Shown here: positions 26,878-35,786 of the stretch, piece by piece
Numbering within the stretch: the stretch's first letter is position 1
How the letters are laid out: each line of letters starts with the position of its first letter
Assembly (NCBI RefSeq): GCF_026130605.1
Contig: NZ_JANFAU010000003.1
Coordinates: forward strand, 310,001-374,000
Direction of reading: 5' to 3'
Origin: Sphingomonas lycopersici
Lineage (GTDB): Bacteria > Pseudomonadota > Alphaproteobacteria > Sphingomonadales > Sphingomonadaceae
DNA length: 64,000 bases
Notes under the pieces: generated by a model
Databases searched by the model: none
What the model saw: only the letters and a program-made list of their open reading frames with translations
Told to the model about the DNA's origin: nothing
Program-made: the position numbers and the translations under genes

Positions 26878-28239
26878 ATGAGAGTTTCACCAACGATCGA
26901 ACCTGACGCTTCGACGCAGAATGGCACGCCTTTCGCCGCGTGGTACGCCCTCATCATTGTCTCGGTAGCTGTCTTGTACGCGGTAATAGATCGACAGGTT
27001 CTGATCCTGTTGGCACAGCCGCTGAAAGCGGACCTGCTTCTCAGCGACACGCAGATCGGCAGCTTGCAAAGCGTCGGCGCCGTCCTTTTCGCGAGCATCG
27101 CAGTCATTCCACTTGGCTGGCTCGCGGACAGGATGGACCGGCGTTTGCTGCTGGCACTTTGCATCATCGTCTGGTCGCTCGCTATCGCATCGTGCGGCCT
27201 CGCAACGGGCTACTGGACGCTGCTGCTGTCCGTCGCCCTGCTCGGGGCAGGCGAGGCGGGACTCTCCCCAATCGTCTTTGCGATGATCCCGGAGCTGTTT
27301 TCCGAGCGACGCAGGATAACCGCGAACTTCATCTTCTATACTGCGACCGTGCTGGGCGCAGGGGTCGGCATGGCCATCGCCGGCCTCGTCGTCCAGCATA
27401 TCGGCCTGTTGACGCCTTTCATCCCCGACGGCATCTTCACGCGGGAAAGCTGGCGACTGGTGTTCTTCGTTGTCGCCGTTCCGGGGCCGGCCATTGCGCT
27501 CGCGATCCGGATGATCAGGCTGAACAAGCAACCTCGCGCCATTCAGGCGACGGCCGAACGCCCGGCGCCCGAAGAGCCGTCGAAGATTCGCACCTATCTG
27601 GCCACCAACTGGAAGGCGATCTTCGCGGTGTTCGTGCCGTTCGGGCTCGCGCTTCTCGCCGCGTCGGCTGTCTTCACATGGATGCCGGTAATCCTCGCGC
27701 GCAAGTTCGGCCTCTCTCCCGGAGCCGTCGGCACGGGACTGGGGGGAGCGCTGGTGTTCGGCAGCGTCGCGGGGCTGGCGGTCGCCGCGGCGGCGGCGAG
27801 CTACCTGCGGCCGCGATGGGGCGCGCTGACGCCCGTCCGATTGTCGCAGATGGGCTATTTCACCTATGCATTGCTTACGCCGCTCTACTTCTTCGCGCGC
27901 ACGCCCGGCGAGACTTTCCTGATCGCCACGATCCAGATGGGGATAGGCGTGGGCGGAAACTCGCTGATGCCGACGCTGGTGCAGGATCTTGCACCGGCCG
28001 AGCTGCGAGGGCGATTTTTTGCGATCTCGACGGTGGTTGCGACGATATTCCAGATGGTCAGCCCGTTGCTTGTCGGCCTGCTGTCCGACCATGTCTTCAC
28101 GCAGACCACCGGGCTCCTGACCGCCTCGGTGATCGTCGCCTTTCCCTGCATGCTTTGCGCGGCCATCGTCTTGCGGCTGGCCGAAAAGCAGATCTTCGCC
28201 ACGGTGGAGAATGTGCGGGCCCGCTCGATTGCCGGCTGA
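26878..28239 (+). CDS. MFS transporter (spinster-like)
   Basis: Inner-membrane carrier of 453 residues with about 12 predicted helices. The family loop between helices 2 and 3 is GWLADRMDRRLLLALC, and a second conserved loop is ELFSERRRITANFIF. The C-terminal half has DLAPAELRGRFFAIS. It belongs to the same subgroup as the carrier at 39157, each placed next to an esterase and peptide- or amide-cleaving enzymes. It probably moves the periplasmic products of receptor uptake into the cytoplasm. It overlaps the aminopeptidase start by 29 bp. Confidence 0.9.
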   Translation: MRVSPTIEPDASTQNGTPFAAWYALIIVSVAVLYAVIDRQVLILLAQPLKADLLLSDTQIGSLQSVGAVLFASIAVIPLGWLADRMDRRLLLALCIIVWSLAIASCGLATGYWTLLLSVALLGAGEAGLSPIVFAMIPELFSERRRITANFIFYTATVLGAGVGMAIAGLVVQHIGLLTPFIPDGIFTRESWRLVFFVVAVPGPAIALAIRMIRLNKQPRAIQATAERPAPEEPSKIRTYLATNWKAIFAVFVPFGLALLAASAVFTWMPVILARKFGLSPGAVGTGLGGALVFGSVAGLAVAAAAASYLRPRWGALTPVRLSQMGYFTYALLTPLYFFARTPGETFLIATIQMGIGVGGNSLMPTLVQDLAPAELRGRFFAISTVVATIFQMVSPLLVGLLSDHVFTQTTGLLTASVIVAFPCMLCAAIVLRLAEKQIFATVENVRARSIAG

Positions 28240-30034
28240 TCGTCACCAACGGCTGCGCGCACTGCGCCGGCACCTTCTGGGCCAGCGGCTGGACGGCTTC
28301 ATCCTGCCCACCGGCGATGAGCACCTGTCCGAGATCCCGGCGGCCTATGCGAACCGCCTTGCCTGGCTGACTGGGTTCACGGGCTCGACCGGTACGGCGG
28401 TCGTGATGGCTGACCATGCCGCGATTTTCGTCGATGGTCGCTACACCGCCGCGGCACATGGCCAGGTTGAGGCGCGCGACTATGACGTCGAGCCTGCTAC
28501 CCCTGGCGCCGTCGGAGAATGGCTGGCGCGGCGGACCGCACGCGGCGCCCGCATCGGCTATGACCCTCGCCTCTGCACGCGGGGCACAGTCCAGGCGATC
28601 AAACAGCCCTTGGCCGGCGGCGATGTGACGCTTGCGCCGGTAGAGCACAATCCGATCGATGCGATCTGGATAGACCAGCCGCCACGTCCGGCAACGCCGG
28701 TCTTCATCCAACCCGATCACCTCTCCGGCCGGCCTTCAGCGAGCAAGCGCCGGGAAGTTGGCGACTGGCTCGGCGCCATCGGTGCGGATGCGGCTATCCT
28801 TGTCGCGCTCGATTCAGTCGCCTGGCTCTTCAACATCCGCGCGTGCGACATCGCCACCGCACCGCTCTGCTATTCCTTCGCAATCTGTCACCGTGACGGC
28901 ACCGCCGATCTGTTCGTCGACGCCTCGAAACTGAACAACGGCGTCCGCGACCATCTCGGCGACAGCGTTCGCATAGCGGCATATGAGGATTTCTATCCGG
29001 CACTGGCGACGTTCGCCGGAATGCGCGTCTCAATCGATCCGGATCTCTCACCCGTCGCTATCCATCACACGCTCGACCGTGCCGGTGCGCGCATATGCGA
29101 AGCCCGCGATCCGACCCGGCTCCCCAAAGCGATGAAAAACCCGGTCGAGATCGCGGGCATGAAGCAGGTGCACGTCCAGGATGGTGTCGCGCTCACCCGT
29201 TTCCTGCACTGGATCGCAATCGAAGGACCCACGGGGGAGCAGACTGAATTGTCCGCAGCGGCGCAGCTCACCGCCTTGCGTCGCGAACTGCCAGGCTTCC
29301 ACGGTATCTCGTTCGAACCGATTTCCGCCGTCGACGCGAACGGCGCAATGCCCCATTACGCGCCGACGCCGGAGAGCAACCGGCCGATCGGCCCGGGCAG
29401 CATCTACCTGATCGATTCCGGTGGCCAATATCCTGGCGGTACGACCGATGTCACGCGTACAATAGCTATCGGCATCCCGCGCCCCGAGGTTAGAGATCGT
29501 TTCACGCGGGTCTTGAAGGGTCACATTGCAATCGCGCGCCTCGTCTTCCCGGCCGGCACCATGGGGTTCCGCCTCGATCCGTTGGCCCGCTTGGCGCTCT
29601 GGGAAGTCGGCCTGGATTACCCGTTGGGTACCGGCCACGGTGTTGGGCACTTCCTGAATGTCCATGAGGGACCAGCGCATATGCTGGCGTTACCCCGTCC
29701 GGGTGACGCGGGGATCGAAGGCGGCATGATCCTGTCCAACGAACCGGGCTATTACAAGGAAGGAGATTACGGAATCCGGACTGAGAACCTTGTCGTTGCG
29801 GTCGAATGCGTGGTTGCGGGAGCGGAGAAGAAGCTGCTGAGGTTCGAGACGATTACACTCGCACCGATCGACCGACAGCTGATCGATCCCGCGCTGATGA
29901 CGGACGCGGAGATCGACTGGATCGACACCTACCACCGAACAGTGCTGTCGACGATCGGGCCGCTTCTTGCTGCAGACATTCGGCGTTGGCTGGAGCAGCA
30001 GACGGCGCCCCTGGAGCGTACCGCGCTGGGGTGA
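28211..30034 (+). CDS. Aminopeptidase P family protein (M24)
   Basis: Cytoplasmic metallopeptidase of 607 residues with the three-domain form of long aminopeptidase P, which removes an N-terminal residue preceding proline. All five metal ligands are visible: the two Asp in DSGGQYPGGTTDVTRT, His in GTGHGVGHFLNVHEG, Glu in NEPGYYKEGDYG and Glu in IRTENLVV. This separates it from creatinase, which shares the fold but lacks metal ligands. The start inside the carrier gene implies coupled translation. It cuts the bond that the DPP-type enzymes leave. Confidence 0.92.
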   Translation: MCGPARLPADRHQRLRALRRHLLGQRLDGFILPTGDEHLSEIPAAYANRLAWLTGFTGSTGTAVVMADHAAIFVDGRYTAAAHGQVEARDYDVEPATPGAVGEWLARRTARGARIGYDPRLCTRGTVQAIKQPLAGGDVTLAPVEHNPIDAIWIDQPPRPATPVFIQPDHLSGRPSASKRREVGDWLGAIGADAAILVALDSVAWLFNIRACDIATAPLCYSFAICHRDGTADLFVDASKLNNGVRDHLGDSVRIAAYEDFYPALATFAGMRVSIDPDLSPVAIHHTLDRAGARICEARDPTRLPKAMKNPVEIAGMKQVHVQDGVALTRFLHWIAIEGPTGEQTELSAAAQLTALRRELPGFHGISFEPISAVDANGAMPHYAPTPESNRPIGPGSIYLIDSGGQYPGGTTDVTRTIAIGIPRPEVRDRFTRVLKGHIAIARLVFPAGTMGFRLDPLARLALWEVGLDYPLGTGHGVGHFLNVHEGPAHMLALPRPGDAGIEGGMILSNEPGYYKEGDYGIRTENLVVAVECVVAGAEKKLLRFETITLAPIDRQLIDPALMTDAEIDWIDTYHRTVLSTIGPLLAADIRRWLEQQTAPLERTALG

Positions 30035-30229
30035 AAACCGCGATCATTTCACCGCTCGGCCGTTTCCTGTTTTCGCATTCCGCCAAATCTCTTTCGAGAG
30101 CGTCCGCGGCCTCCGCTTCGTCCTTGATCGCGCTTCGGAGGCGACACTAGGCCAGGATAACAATCCGATCGCTCGCGGACCTCAGCCTTAGGCCCGACTG
30201 AGCCCCTGCCCGCCTCTGGAGCTGTCCTC

Positions 30230-32629
30230 ATGACTGATACCCTCGCGGAACCGATCCGAAGTCCGCAAGCCGTCAAGGATGGTCTGCCAGCCACCGATAT
30301 CTTCACGCGCTACCAGGCCGCGGAGGCGGTGCTCGATGCTCGCGTCATGCCGTTGGTGTTGAACGAAAGCGTGGCGCCGAACTGGATCGGCGACCAGGCC
30401 TTCTGGTATCGACGCCAGCGACATGATGGCGCCGAATTCATCTGGGTTGATAATGGACAGGCAGGTCCCGCGTTCGACCATGTCGCCGCTGCGGCCGCGC
30501 TTGGCGCATCGGCCGATCCGTGGAAACTCGTGGTCGAAACGATAACGGCCGACAGGCAGCCGGTCCTTCATCACGAGGGTCGGCGCTGGCAGATCACGGC
30601 CGGACAGGCAGTTGATCTGGGACCGGTCCCGGTCGCTGCTCCGGGGCTGCTACTCTCCCCCGCCGGCGATCAAGTGCTAGCAGTGCGCGGCCACGATCTC
30701 CACCTGGTCGATCTCGCCACTGGCGATGAACGGGCGCTCACGACCGATGGCGAGGATAATTTCGCCTGGGGCAAGATCCCGGACGCTTGCCTGCTCGCCA
30801 TCGCGCGAAAGCGGGCCGCCCTGCCGATCCTGCCGTTCGGTTGGTCATGGTCGCCCGATGGCCAGTTCGTGGTGGGTGGTCGCGTCGACGAGCGTCACAT
30901 CGAACCCTATCCGTTCCTCGAGTCCGTGCCGCAGGACGGCGGAGCACGACCGCGCGTCCATGCCGTCCGTCAGGCACTGGTAGGCGAGGCGGGTCCGGTC
31001 TTCACCGCCTGCGCGATCGAGGTTGCGACCGGCCGCACAATCGCGATCGACCTGCGCGCCGAATCCGGGCACGACCTCGGCCAACAGGACATGATTCAGC
31101 TCGAGCCGATCGGCTGGTCCGACGATCACCGCCGCGTTTTCGCCGCGGTCGCCGCGCATAGCATCCACGCAACCATCCTGCTCGAGATTGACGTCGCGAG
31201 CGGCGCGGTTCGTCGCGTCATCGAGGAGCCGTCGAGCGGATTCCTCAAACTCGGCGCGGAGCTCTACAAACAGCCTAACGTCCGGATTCTTGCCGGCGGC
31301 CGCGAGGCAATTTGGTTTTCGGAGCGGAGCGGCTACGGACATCTCTATCGCTACGATCTGGAAAGCGGCGCTCTTGTCAATCTCGTCACGACAGGCGACT
31401 GGTCGGTCCGCGACATCCTGCGGGTGGACGAGCGCGAGGGCCGCATCTATTTCACCGCAGCGGGCCGCGAAGGCGGCAATCCCTATGAGCGCCGCGCCTA
31501 TCGCGTCGATCTCGACGGGCGCAACCTCACGTTGCTCAGCCCCGAGGTCGCCGACCACACGATCGATGGTCCGCCGGAATCGCTGCTTGCGCGCATCTTT
31601 GGCCTGCCCAACCCCCCATCCCCGATCTCGCCCGACGGCAGCGTCTTCATCGATAGCTGGTCCACCGCATCCAGGCCTGGTGCGACGGTGCTGCGATCGA
31701 CCGGGGACGGTGCGATCGTCGCGACACTCGAAACCGCCGACGCCAGCGCACTTTTCGCAACCGGCTGGCGGCCTCCGGAACCGTTCGTCGCCAAGGCAGC
31801 TGATGGTGAGACCGATCTGTACGGCGTGCTCTATCGCCCGTACGCGGCGACCGGCGCGCCCGCACCGGTCATCGACGGCATCTATGGCGGTCCGCAGATC
31901 GTGGTGACGCCGCACAATTTCGCCGCGGCACGATATGGCGTTGGATATCACGGCCGCGCCGCGCTGGCCGCGCTCGGCTTCGCCGTCGTCGTGGTCGACG
32001 GCCGCGGCACGCCGCTGCGATCGAAGGCGTTCCACGACGCTGGCTATGAATCCTCGGGCGACATCTGCCTCGATGATCATGTCGCGGTGCTGGATCAACT
32101 CTGCGCCCGTGACGCGACGCTGGATCGCGACCGCATCGGCGTCTACGGCCACAGCGCTGGAGGCTACACCTCCGCTCGGGCGATCCTGCGTCACCCGGAC
32201 ATCTTCAAGGTCGCCTTCTCATCCGCCGGCAGCCATAATTTCCACGGCCTGTATTTCGGCGGTGGCGGCCCGCTGCCGGATTATGGCGACGGCCAGCGCC
32301 TGAAGCCCGACGTGGCGGCAGTGCCGGACAATTATCGCCAACTCGACAACGCCCTCTATGCTGCCAATCTGCGCGGCAAGTTGCTGCTCGCTTATGGAGA
32401 CATGGATGAGAATGCCTTTCCCGCGGTGACACTGCAACTCTGCGACGCGCTGAACCGTGCCAATCGTAGCTATGATCTACTCTATATTCCGAACGGCACG
32501 CATTTCTACTTGGCTCAGCCTTATTTCCTGCGGCGGCTCTGGGATTATTTCGTCGAGCATCTGATGGGAGAGGCCCCGGCAGCCGATTACGCCATCGGTG
32601 CCGCTGGCGGCATGAGCAGCTTCGCCTGA
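30230..32629 (+). CDS. S9 DPP-IV-like peptidase, cytoplasmic
   Basis: Serine peptidase of 799 residues, a paralogue of the enzyme at 3125; both keep the REAIWYSER/REAIWFSER propeller segment followed by GHLY. The nucleophile is Ser642 in YGHSAGGYTS; the acid lies in AYGDMDENAFP and the base in NGTHFYLAQPYF. It has no signal peptide, in contrast to its paralogue, so it should act on peptides already inside the cell. It follows aminopeptidase P by 195 bp in which no feature was seen, and precedes gamma-glutamyltransferase by 36 bp. Confidence 0.9.
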   Translation: MTDTLAEPIRSPQAVKDGLPATDIFTRYQAAEAVLDARVMPLVLNESVAPNWIGDQAFWYRRQRHDGAEFIWVDNGQAGPAFDHVAAAAALGASADPWKLVVETITADRQPVLHHEGRRWQITAGQAVDLGPVPVAAPGLLLSPAGDQVLAVRGHDLHLVDLATGDERALTTDGEDNFAWGKIPDACLLAIARKRAALPILPFGWSWSPDGQFVVGGRVDERHIEPYPFLESVPQDGGARPRVHAVRQALVGEAGPVFTACAIEVATGRTIAIDLRAESGHDLGQQDMIQLEPIGWSDDHRRVFAAVAAHSIHATILLEIDVASGAVRRVIEEPSSGFLKLGAELYKQPNVRILAGGREAIWFSERSGYGHLYRYDLESGALVNLVTTGDWSVRDILRVDEREGRIYFTAAGREGGNPYERRAYRVDLDGRNLTLLSPEVADHTIDGPPESLLARIFGLPNPPSPISPDGSVFIDSWSTASRPGATVLRSTGDGAIVATLETADASALFATGWRPPEPFVAKAADGETDLYGVLYRPYAATGAPAPVIDGIYGGPQIVVTPHNFAAARYGVGYHGRAALAALGFAVVVVDGRGTPLRSKAFHDAGYESSGDICLDDHVAVLDQLCARDATLDRDRIGVYGHSAGGYTSARAILRHPDIFKVAFSSAGSHNFHGLYFGGGGPLPDYGDGQRLKPDVAAVPDNYRQLDNALYAANLRGKLLLAYGDMDENAFPAVTLQLCDALNRANRSYDLLYIPNGTHFYLAQPYFLRRLWDYFVEHLMGEAPAADYAIGAAGGMSSFA

Positions 32630-32665
32630 GGCCGCCACTTTGACACACGACAAGCGGGAGTCTCG

Positions 32666-34279
32666 ATGATGTTCGACAGGGATGAAATCGCGCGGCTGAG
32701 CGCTCGGGCCGTATTCGGGCGCAAGGCGAAGGCACAGGGGCGAGACGGCATCGCCGTTTCCTCCCATCCGATCGTATCGAAAGTCGCGACCAACGTGCTG
32801 CGCGCCGGCGGTAACGCGGTCGACGCCATCCTCGCCGCCTCGCTCGCGCAGACGGTCGTGGAGCCGCATATGACGACCGCGTTCGGCGTGCTCAGCATGA
32901 TGCACTACGATGCGAAGAGCGGTGTCACGAGCTACGTCAACGGCTCGATGAACGCGCCGCTGGCGGGGCTGCCCGGCTTCTCCCCTGCAGACCTCGCCAA
33001 TGGTCGCAGCGTCGCGGTGCCGGGCTTCTGGTCGGCCTGGGAGGCTGCTCGCGAACGGCTCGCGACCAGATCTCGCGAGACACTCGCCGCGCCCGCGATC
33101 GAGCTCGCGCGGTCGGGCATTCCGATCTATCCGTTCCTGTACGGCATGATGTTCGAGCAGGCTGGCAAGATCGGTCTCAGCGCCGAAGGCCGCGACATCT
33201 ATTTCCAGGAGGGCGCGCTTCGGGGGCCCGGTGACTGGATCGCCAATCCGCGCCTCGCCGATACGCTGGAGCGGATGGCCGCCGATGGCGTTGATTATTT
33301 CTACCGCTCGGGTTTCACGGAGAAAGTAGTAGACACAGTCCGCAAGGCGGGCGGCGTCCTGACAATGGAAGATTTCGACCGCTACGAACCGCGGTGGATG
33401 GAACCCGCCTGGGGCACGTACCGCGGCTATCGGATTGCCGGCTCGCCGCCACCCGACAATGGCGGGACGCACCTTATCGAGATACTCAATCTGGTCGAGC
33501 AACTTCCCCTGCAGGATTGGGGCATGCCAACCGAGAGCGCGGATACGCTCTACTGGCTCGCACGCTTCTGCCTCGAGGTTTCGCTCGATGGTGCGGACCA
33601 GGGAGATCCCAACAGTTGGCCGTTGCCGCTGGAGACGATCCTGTCGAAGGATTATGCCGCCACCCGCTTCGAACTGATGAAGATGCGCGATCCGCGACCG
33701 GTCGACAGGGCGCGCACCCCTTATCCAGGCTCGACGCATCTCACCGTTGTCGACCGCGACGGCAATGTCGCAACGATGCTGCATTCGGTAATGGCGATGC
33801 CGTGGAGCAACGGGTTGATCGTCGACGGCATGAACCTTTGGGCAGGCGGCGGTCATTTCTTCCGAACCATGCCGCGGCCCGGCGACCGCGCGACCTGCTA
33901 TATCGCGCCGCACGTGATCTTCGGTCCCGACGGCAGGCCGGTACTCGCCGGTGGCTCGCCAAGCGTTGCGCTCATCCAGACCTGCATCACCAACACGCTC
34001 AACATCTTGGATTTCGGCATGGACATCGAGACTTCGGTTCATCAGCCGCGCATCGGCGGACCGGTCTATACCAGCCTTACCCCTAACAGCATCTCCATCG
34101 AACTCGACTGCGGAACGCTGGAGATCCAGGCCGCGGCGCGCGAACGCGGGCTGAACTTCGAGTTGACCGGCCCGTGGAGCGTCCACGCCGGCAGCTACGA
34201 AGGTGTACACATCAGCGAAGATGGCGTGTCGAGCGCGTGCGCCGACCCTCGTCGCGCTGGCGCGGCGGATGCCGTCTAG
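32666..34279 (+). CDS. Gamma-glutamyltransferase family protein
   Basis: Ntn-hydrolase of 537 residues. Self-cleavage would expose Thr357 in PGSTHLTVVDRDG as the nucleophile; the large-subunit part has LRAGGNAVDAILAASLAQTVVEPH, and the small subunit has AGGSPSVALIQT. Members remove or transfer gamma-glutamyl groups, or act as acylases on N-acyl amino acids. No signal peptide is present, unlike the periplasmic glutathione enzyme, so a cytoplasmic amidase-like role in this peptide operon is likely. Its 3' end overlaps the remains of an MlrC-like gene on the other strand. Confidence 0.88.
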   Translation: MMFDRDEIARLSARAVFGRKAKAQGRDGIAVSSHPIVSKVATNVLRAGGNAVDAILAASLAQTVVEPHMTTAFGVLSMMHYDAKSGVTSYVNGSMNAPLAGLPGFSPADLANGRSVAVPGFWSAWEAARERLATRSRETLAAPAIELARSGIPIYPFLYGMMFEQAGKIGLSAEGRDIYFQEGALRGPGDWIANPRLADTLERMAADGVDYFYRSGFTEKVVDTVRKAGGVLTMEDFDRYEPRWMEPAWGTYRGYRIAGSPPPDNGGTHLIEILNLVEQLPLQDWGMPTESADTLYWLARFCLEVSLDGADQGDPNSWPLPLETILSKDYAATRFELMKMRDPRPVDRARTPYPGSTHLTVVDRDGNVATMLHSVMAMPWSNGLIVDGMNLWAGGGHFFRTMPRPGDRATCYIAPHVIFGPDGRPVLAGGSPSVALIQTCITNTLNILDFGMDIETSVHQPRIGGPVYTSLTPNSISIELDCGTLEIQAAARERGLNFELTGPWSVHAGSYEGVHISEDGVSSACADPRRAGAADAV

Positions 34280-34620
34280 GCCGTCGAAGGCCACGGTTTG
34301 ACCGTCCACCCGATCGCCGGACGCTAGCCCGATCTTGCCACCGACACGCATATCGAGCGCGGCACCCATCCGGGCCTCAAACAGAATGTTCGCCGCCTGC
34401 GGATCGTATCGGAAGGCGATGAGGACATCCGTCATGGCCCGTTCGATCAGGCGCCGGAGAATATAGTTGCTGTCGGCCGGCGCCCCTCCTCCGAGATTGT
34501 TGGCGCCGTCCGCGGCACCGGCCGGCCCTATACCGTTGTCGGCGAAGTGAAAACCGGTGTCCGCAAGGCGTCCGTTTTCAGCAAGGAAGCTTAGCGCCGA
34601 CGCGGTAGTCAACGCAAAAT
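34264..34620 (-). pseudogene. MlrC-like (M81) metallopeptidase remnant
   Basis: Minus-strand translation from about 34520 down to 34264 reads GANNLGGGAPADSNYILRRL, then FEARMGAALDMRVGGKIG and LASGDRVDG. This matches the conserved C-terminal region of MlrC/M81 proteins (usual pattern DNPGGGAPGDST..LLRALLERG..GGKIG..SGDPVD). Nothing comparable precedes it in any frame and the last part is cut off by the gamma-glutamyltransferase 3' end, so only about 85 of roughly 500 residues survive. M81 includes microcystinase C, which cleaves linear microcystin products, but most members have other or unknown roles. Confidence 0.72.
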
Positions 34621-35045
34621 GTACTGGTTCAGCTCGGTCGACCGCTAGCAGAAGAAATGTTGCAATGACCGCCGACATCGTTCTCGCGCACGCTGTGCGG
34701 ACGCTGATCGGGAACTTCAATGGCTCGATAATGCGCCCATATCTGGGAACGAGCGCATGAACTGATCGCCACGCCAATGGGGTCGGCAAAGCGAAGTGCG
34801 CAAGCTGCTCGACGATCTGCGCCCGCCGTCTCGCACGTCCTGTCTGCCCTTCCGCGAGGCGTCCTGTGCCAAGCCAACGCCGAGCGCACAACAGGTAGGC
34901 ATGCCTAATTAAATGACGATGGTTTCGCCTTCTAGCAACTACGAGCGACGACGCAATCGCCCCGCGCTTCGCGGCGCGGACGGCGCAATACCTCCACATC
35001 AATTCGATCGCGAGACCGTCTCGCGCTAACCGCAAATCGAAAGGT
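34621..35045. other. Non-coding gap with a 12-bp palindrome
   Basis: No convincing gene. It probably holds the unrecognisable 5' part of the decayed M81 gene. TAGGCATGCCTA at 34896-34907 is a perfect palindrome that might be an old operator. Confidence 0.4.
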
Positions 35046-35666
35046 TCAGTCTCCGAACAGAAGCGTCAGCATCTGCCTCTTCCATATCCGGACGGCTCGC
35101 TCGATCTCATCCTTATTCGCATTGCGAATATATTCGACGGTAAGCCCGCGCGTGATCGCATTGTTGAGCAGTTGAAGGCTCATGAGGGCTTCGTCGTTGC
35201 GGATTCCCGCCGCGCGCAAGATCATATGAGCCCAGAGCCGGACACGCCTGTCAAACCGGCGCGTGCTTGGCGCGACCTCGCGATCGAGGTCGGGGTCGTT
35301 CCGGCGCGCCAGATGAATTTCCAGCAACGCCGCCATTTCCGGCCGCCCCAGCATCGCGAAGTTGGCGTCGAGCAAATTCTCGAGCGATTGCGGCGGTGTC
35401 GTTCCTCGCCTGATCGCTTCGGAATAAATCTTCGTGCGATATTCCGAAAACTCTGCCGCGACGGCGGCCATGATGCGGGCCTTGGTCGGAAACTGGTGCT
35501 GGATCGCTCCCAGGCTCATCCCCGTAGCGTCGCGGATCGCATGCATCGTGGCGCCCGAATAGCCCTGCACGCACAAAATATCGCGCGCCGCGGCAATCAC
35601 CTTGGCACGAGTGGCGGCGCTTCGGTCCGCTTGGCTACGCCGGGGTTTTGCGGCTTTTTCCGTCAT
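35046..35666 (-). CDS. TetR/AcrR family transcriptional regulator
   Basis: Regulator of 206 residues with the TetR helix-turn-helix ARDILCVQGYSGATMHAIRD followed by ATGMSLGAIQHQF. The ATG at 35666 has AGGAGG 8 nt ahead; an upstream ATG at 35705 lacks this. Last gene of a minus-strand set esterase-TBDR-tetR and opposite the MFS-amidase pair. The likely target is the ACTTTA/TAAAGT palindrome at 39075 between the divergent units. Confidence 0.88.
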   Translation of the reverse strand: MTEKAAKPRRSQADRSAATRAKVIAAARDILCVQGYSGATMHAIRDATGMSLGAIQHQFPTKARIMAAVAAEFSEYRTKIYSEAIRRGTTPPQSLENLLDANFAMLGRPEMAALLEIHLARRNDPDLDREVAPSTRRFDRRVRLWAHMILRAAGIRNDEALMSLQLLNNAITRGLTVEYIRNANKDEIERAVRIWKRQMLTLLFGD

Positions 35667-35786
35667 ATCGGAAACCTCCTCTATGACATCAGCGGCCTGG
35701 CTCATAGCTGCGTTTCCCCGATTGCTCGCGCCTCGCTTGCGACCGGCAAGCGGGGCCGCTCGGCCTCGGCTTCTGCCCAGGCGACC

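Noticed and set aside
28211..30034. Creatinase as an alternative identity for the M24 protein
   Set aside because: All five metal ligands of aminopeptidase P are present and the length fits the long form; creatinase lacks them.
32477..35035. Very long minus-strand open frame opposite the gamma-glutamyltransferase
   Set aside because: Most of it is antisense to a clear GGT gene in high-GC DNA. Only the 34264-34620 part shows real protein resemblance (M81) and was kept as a remnant.
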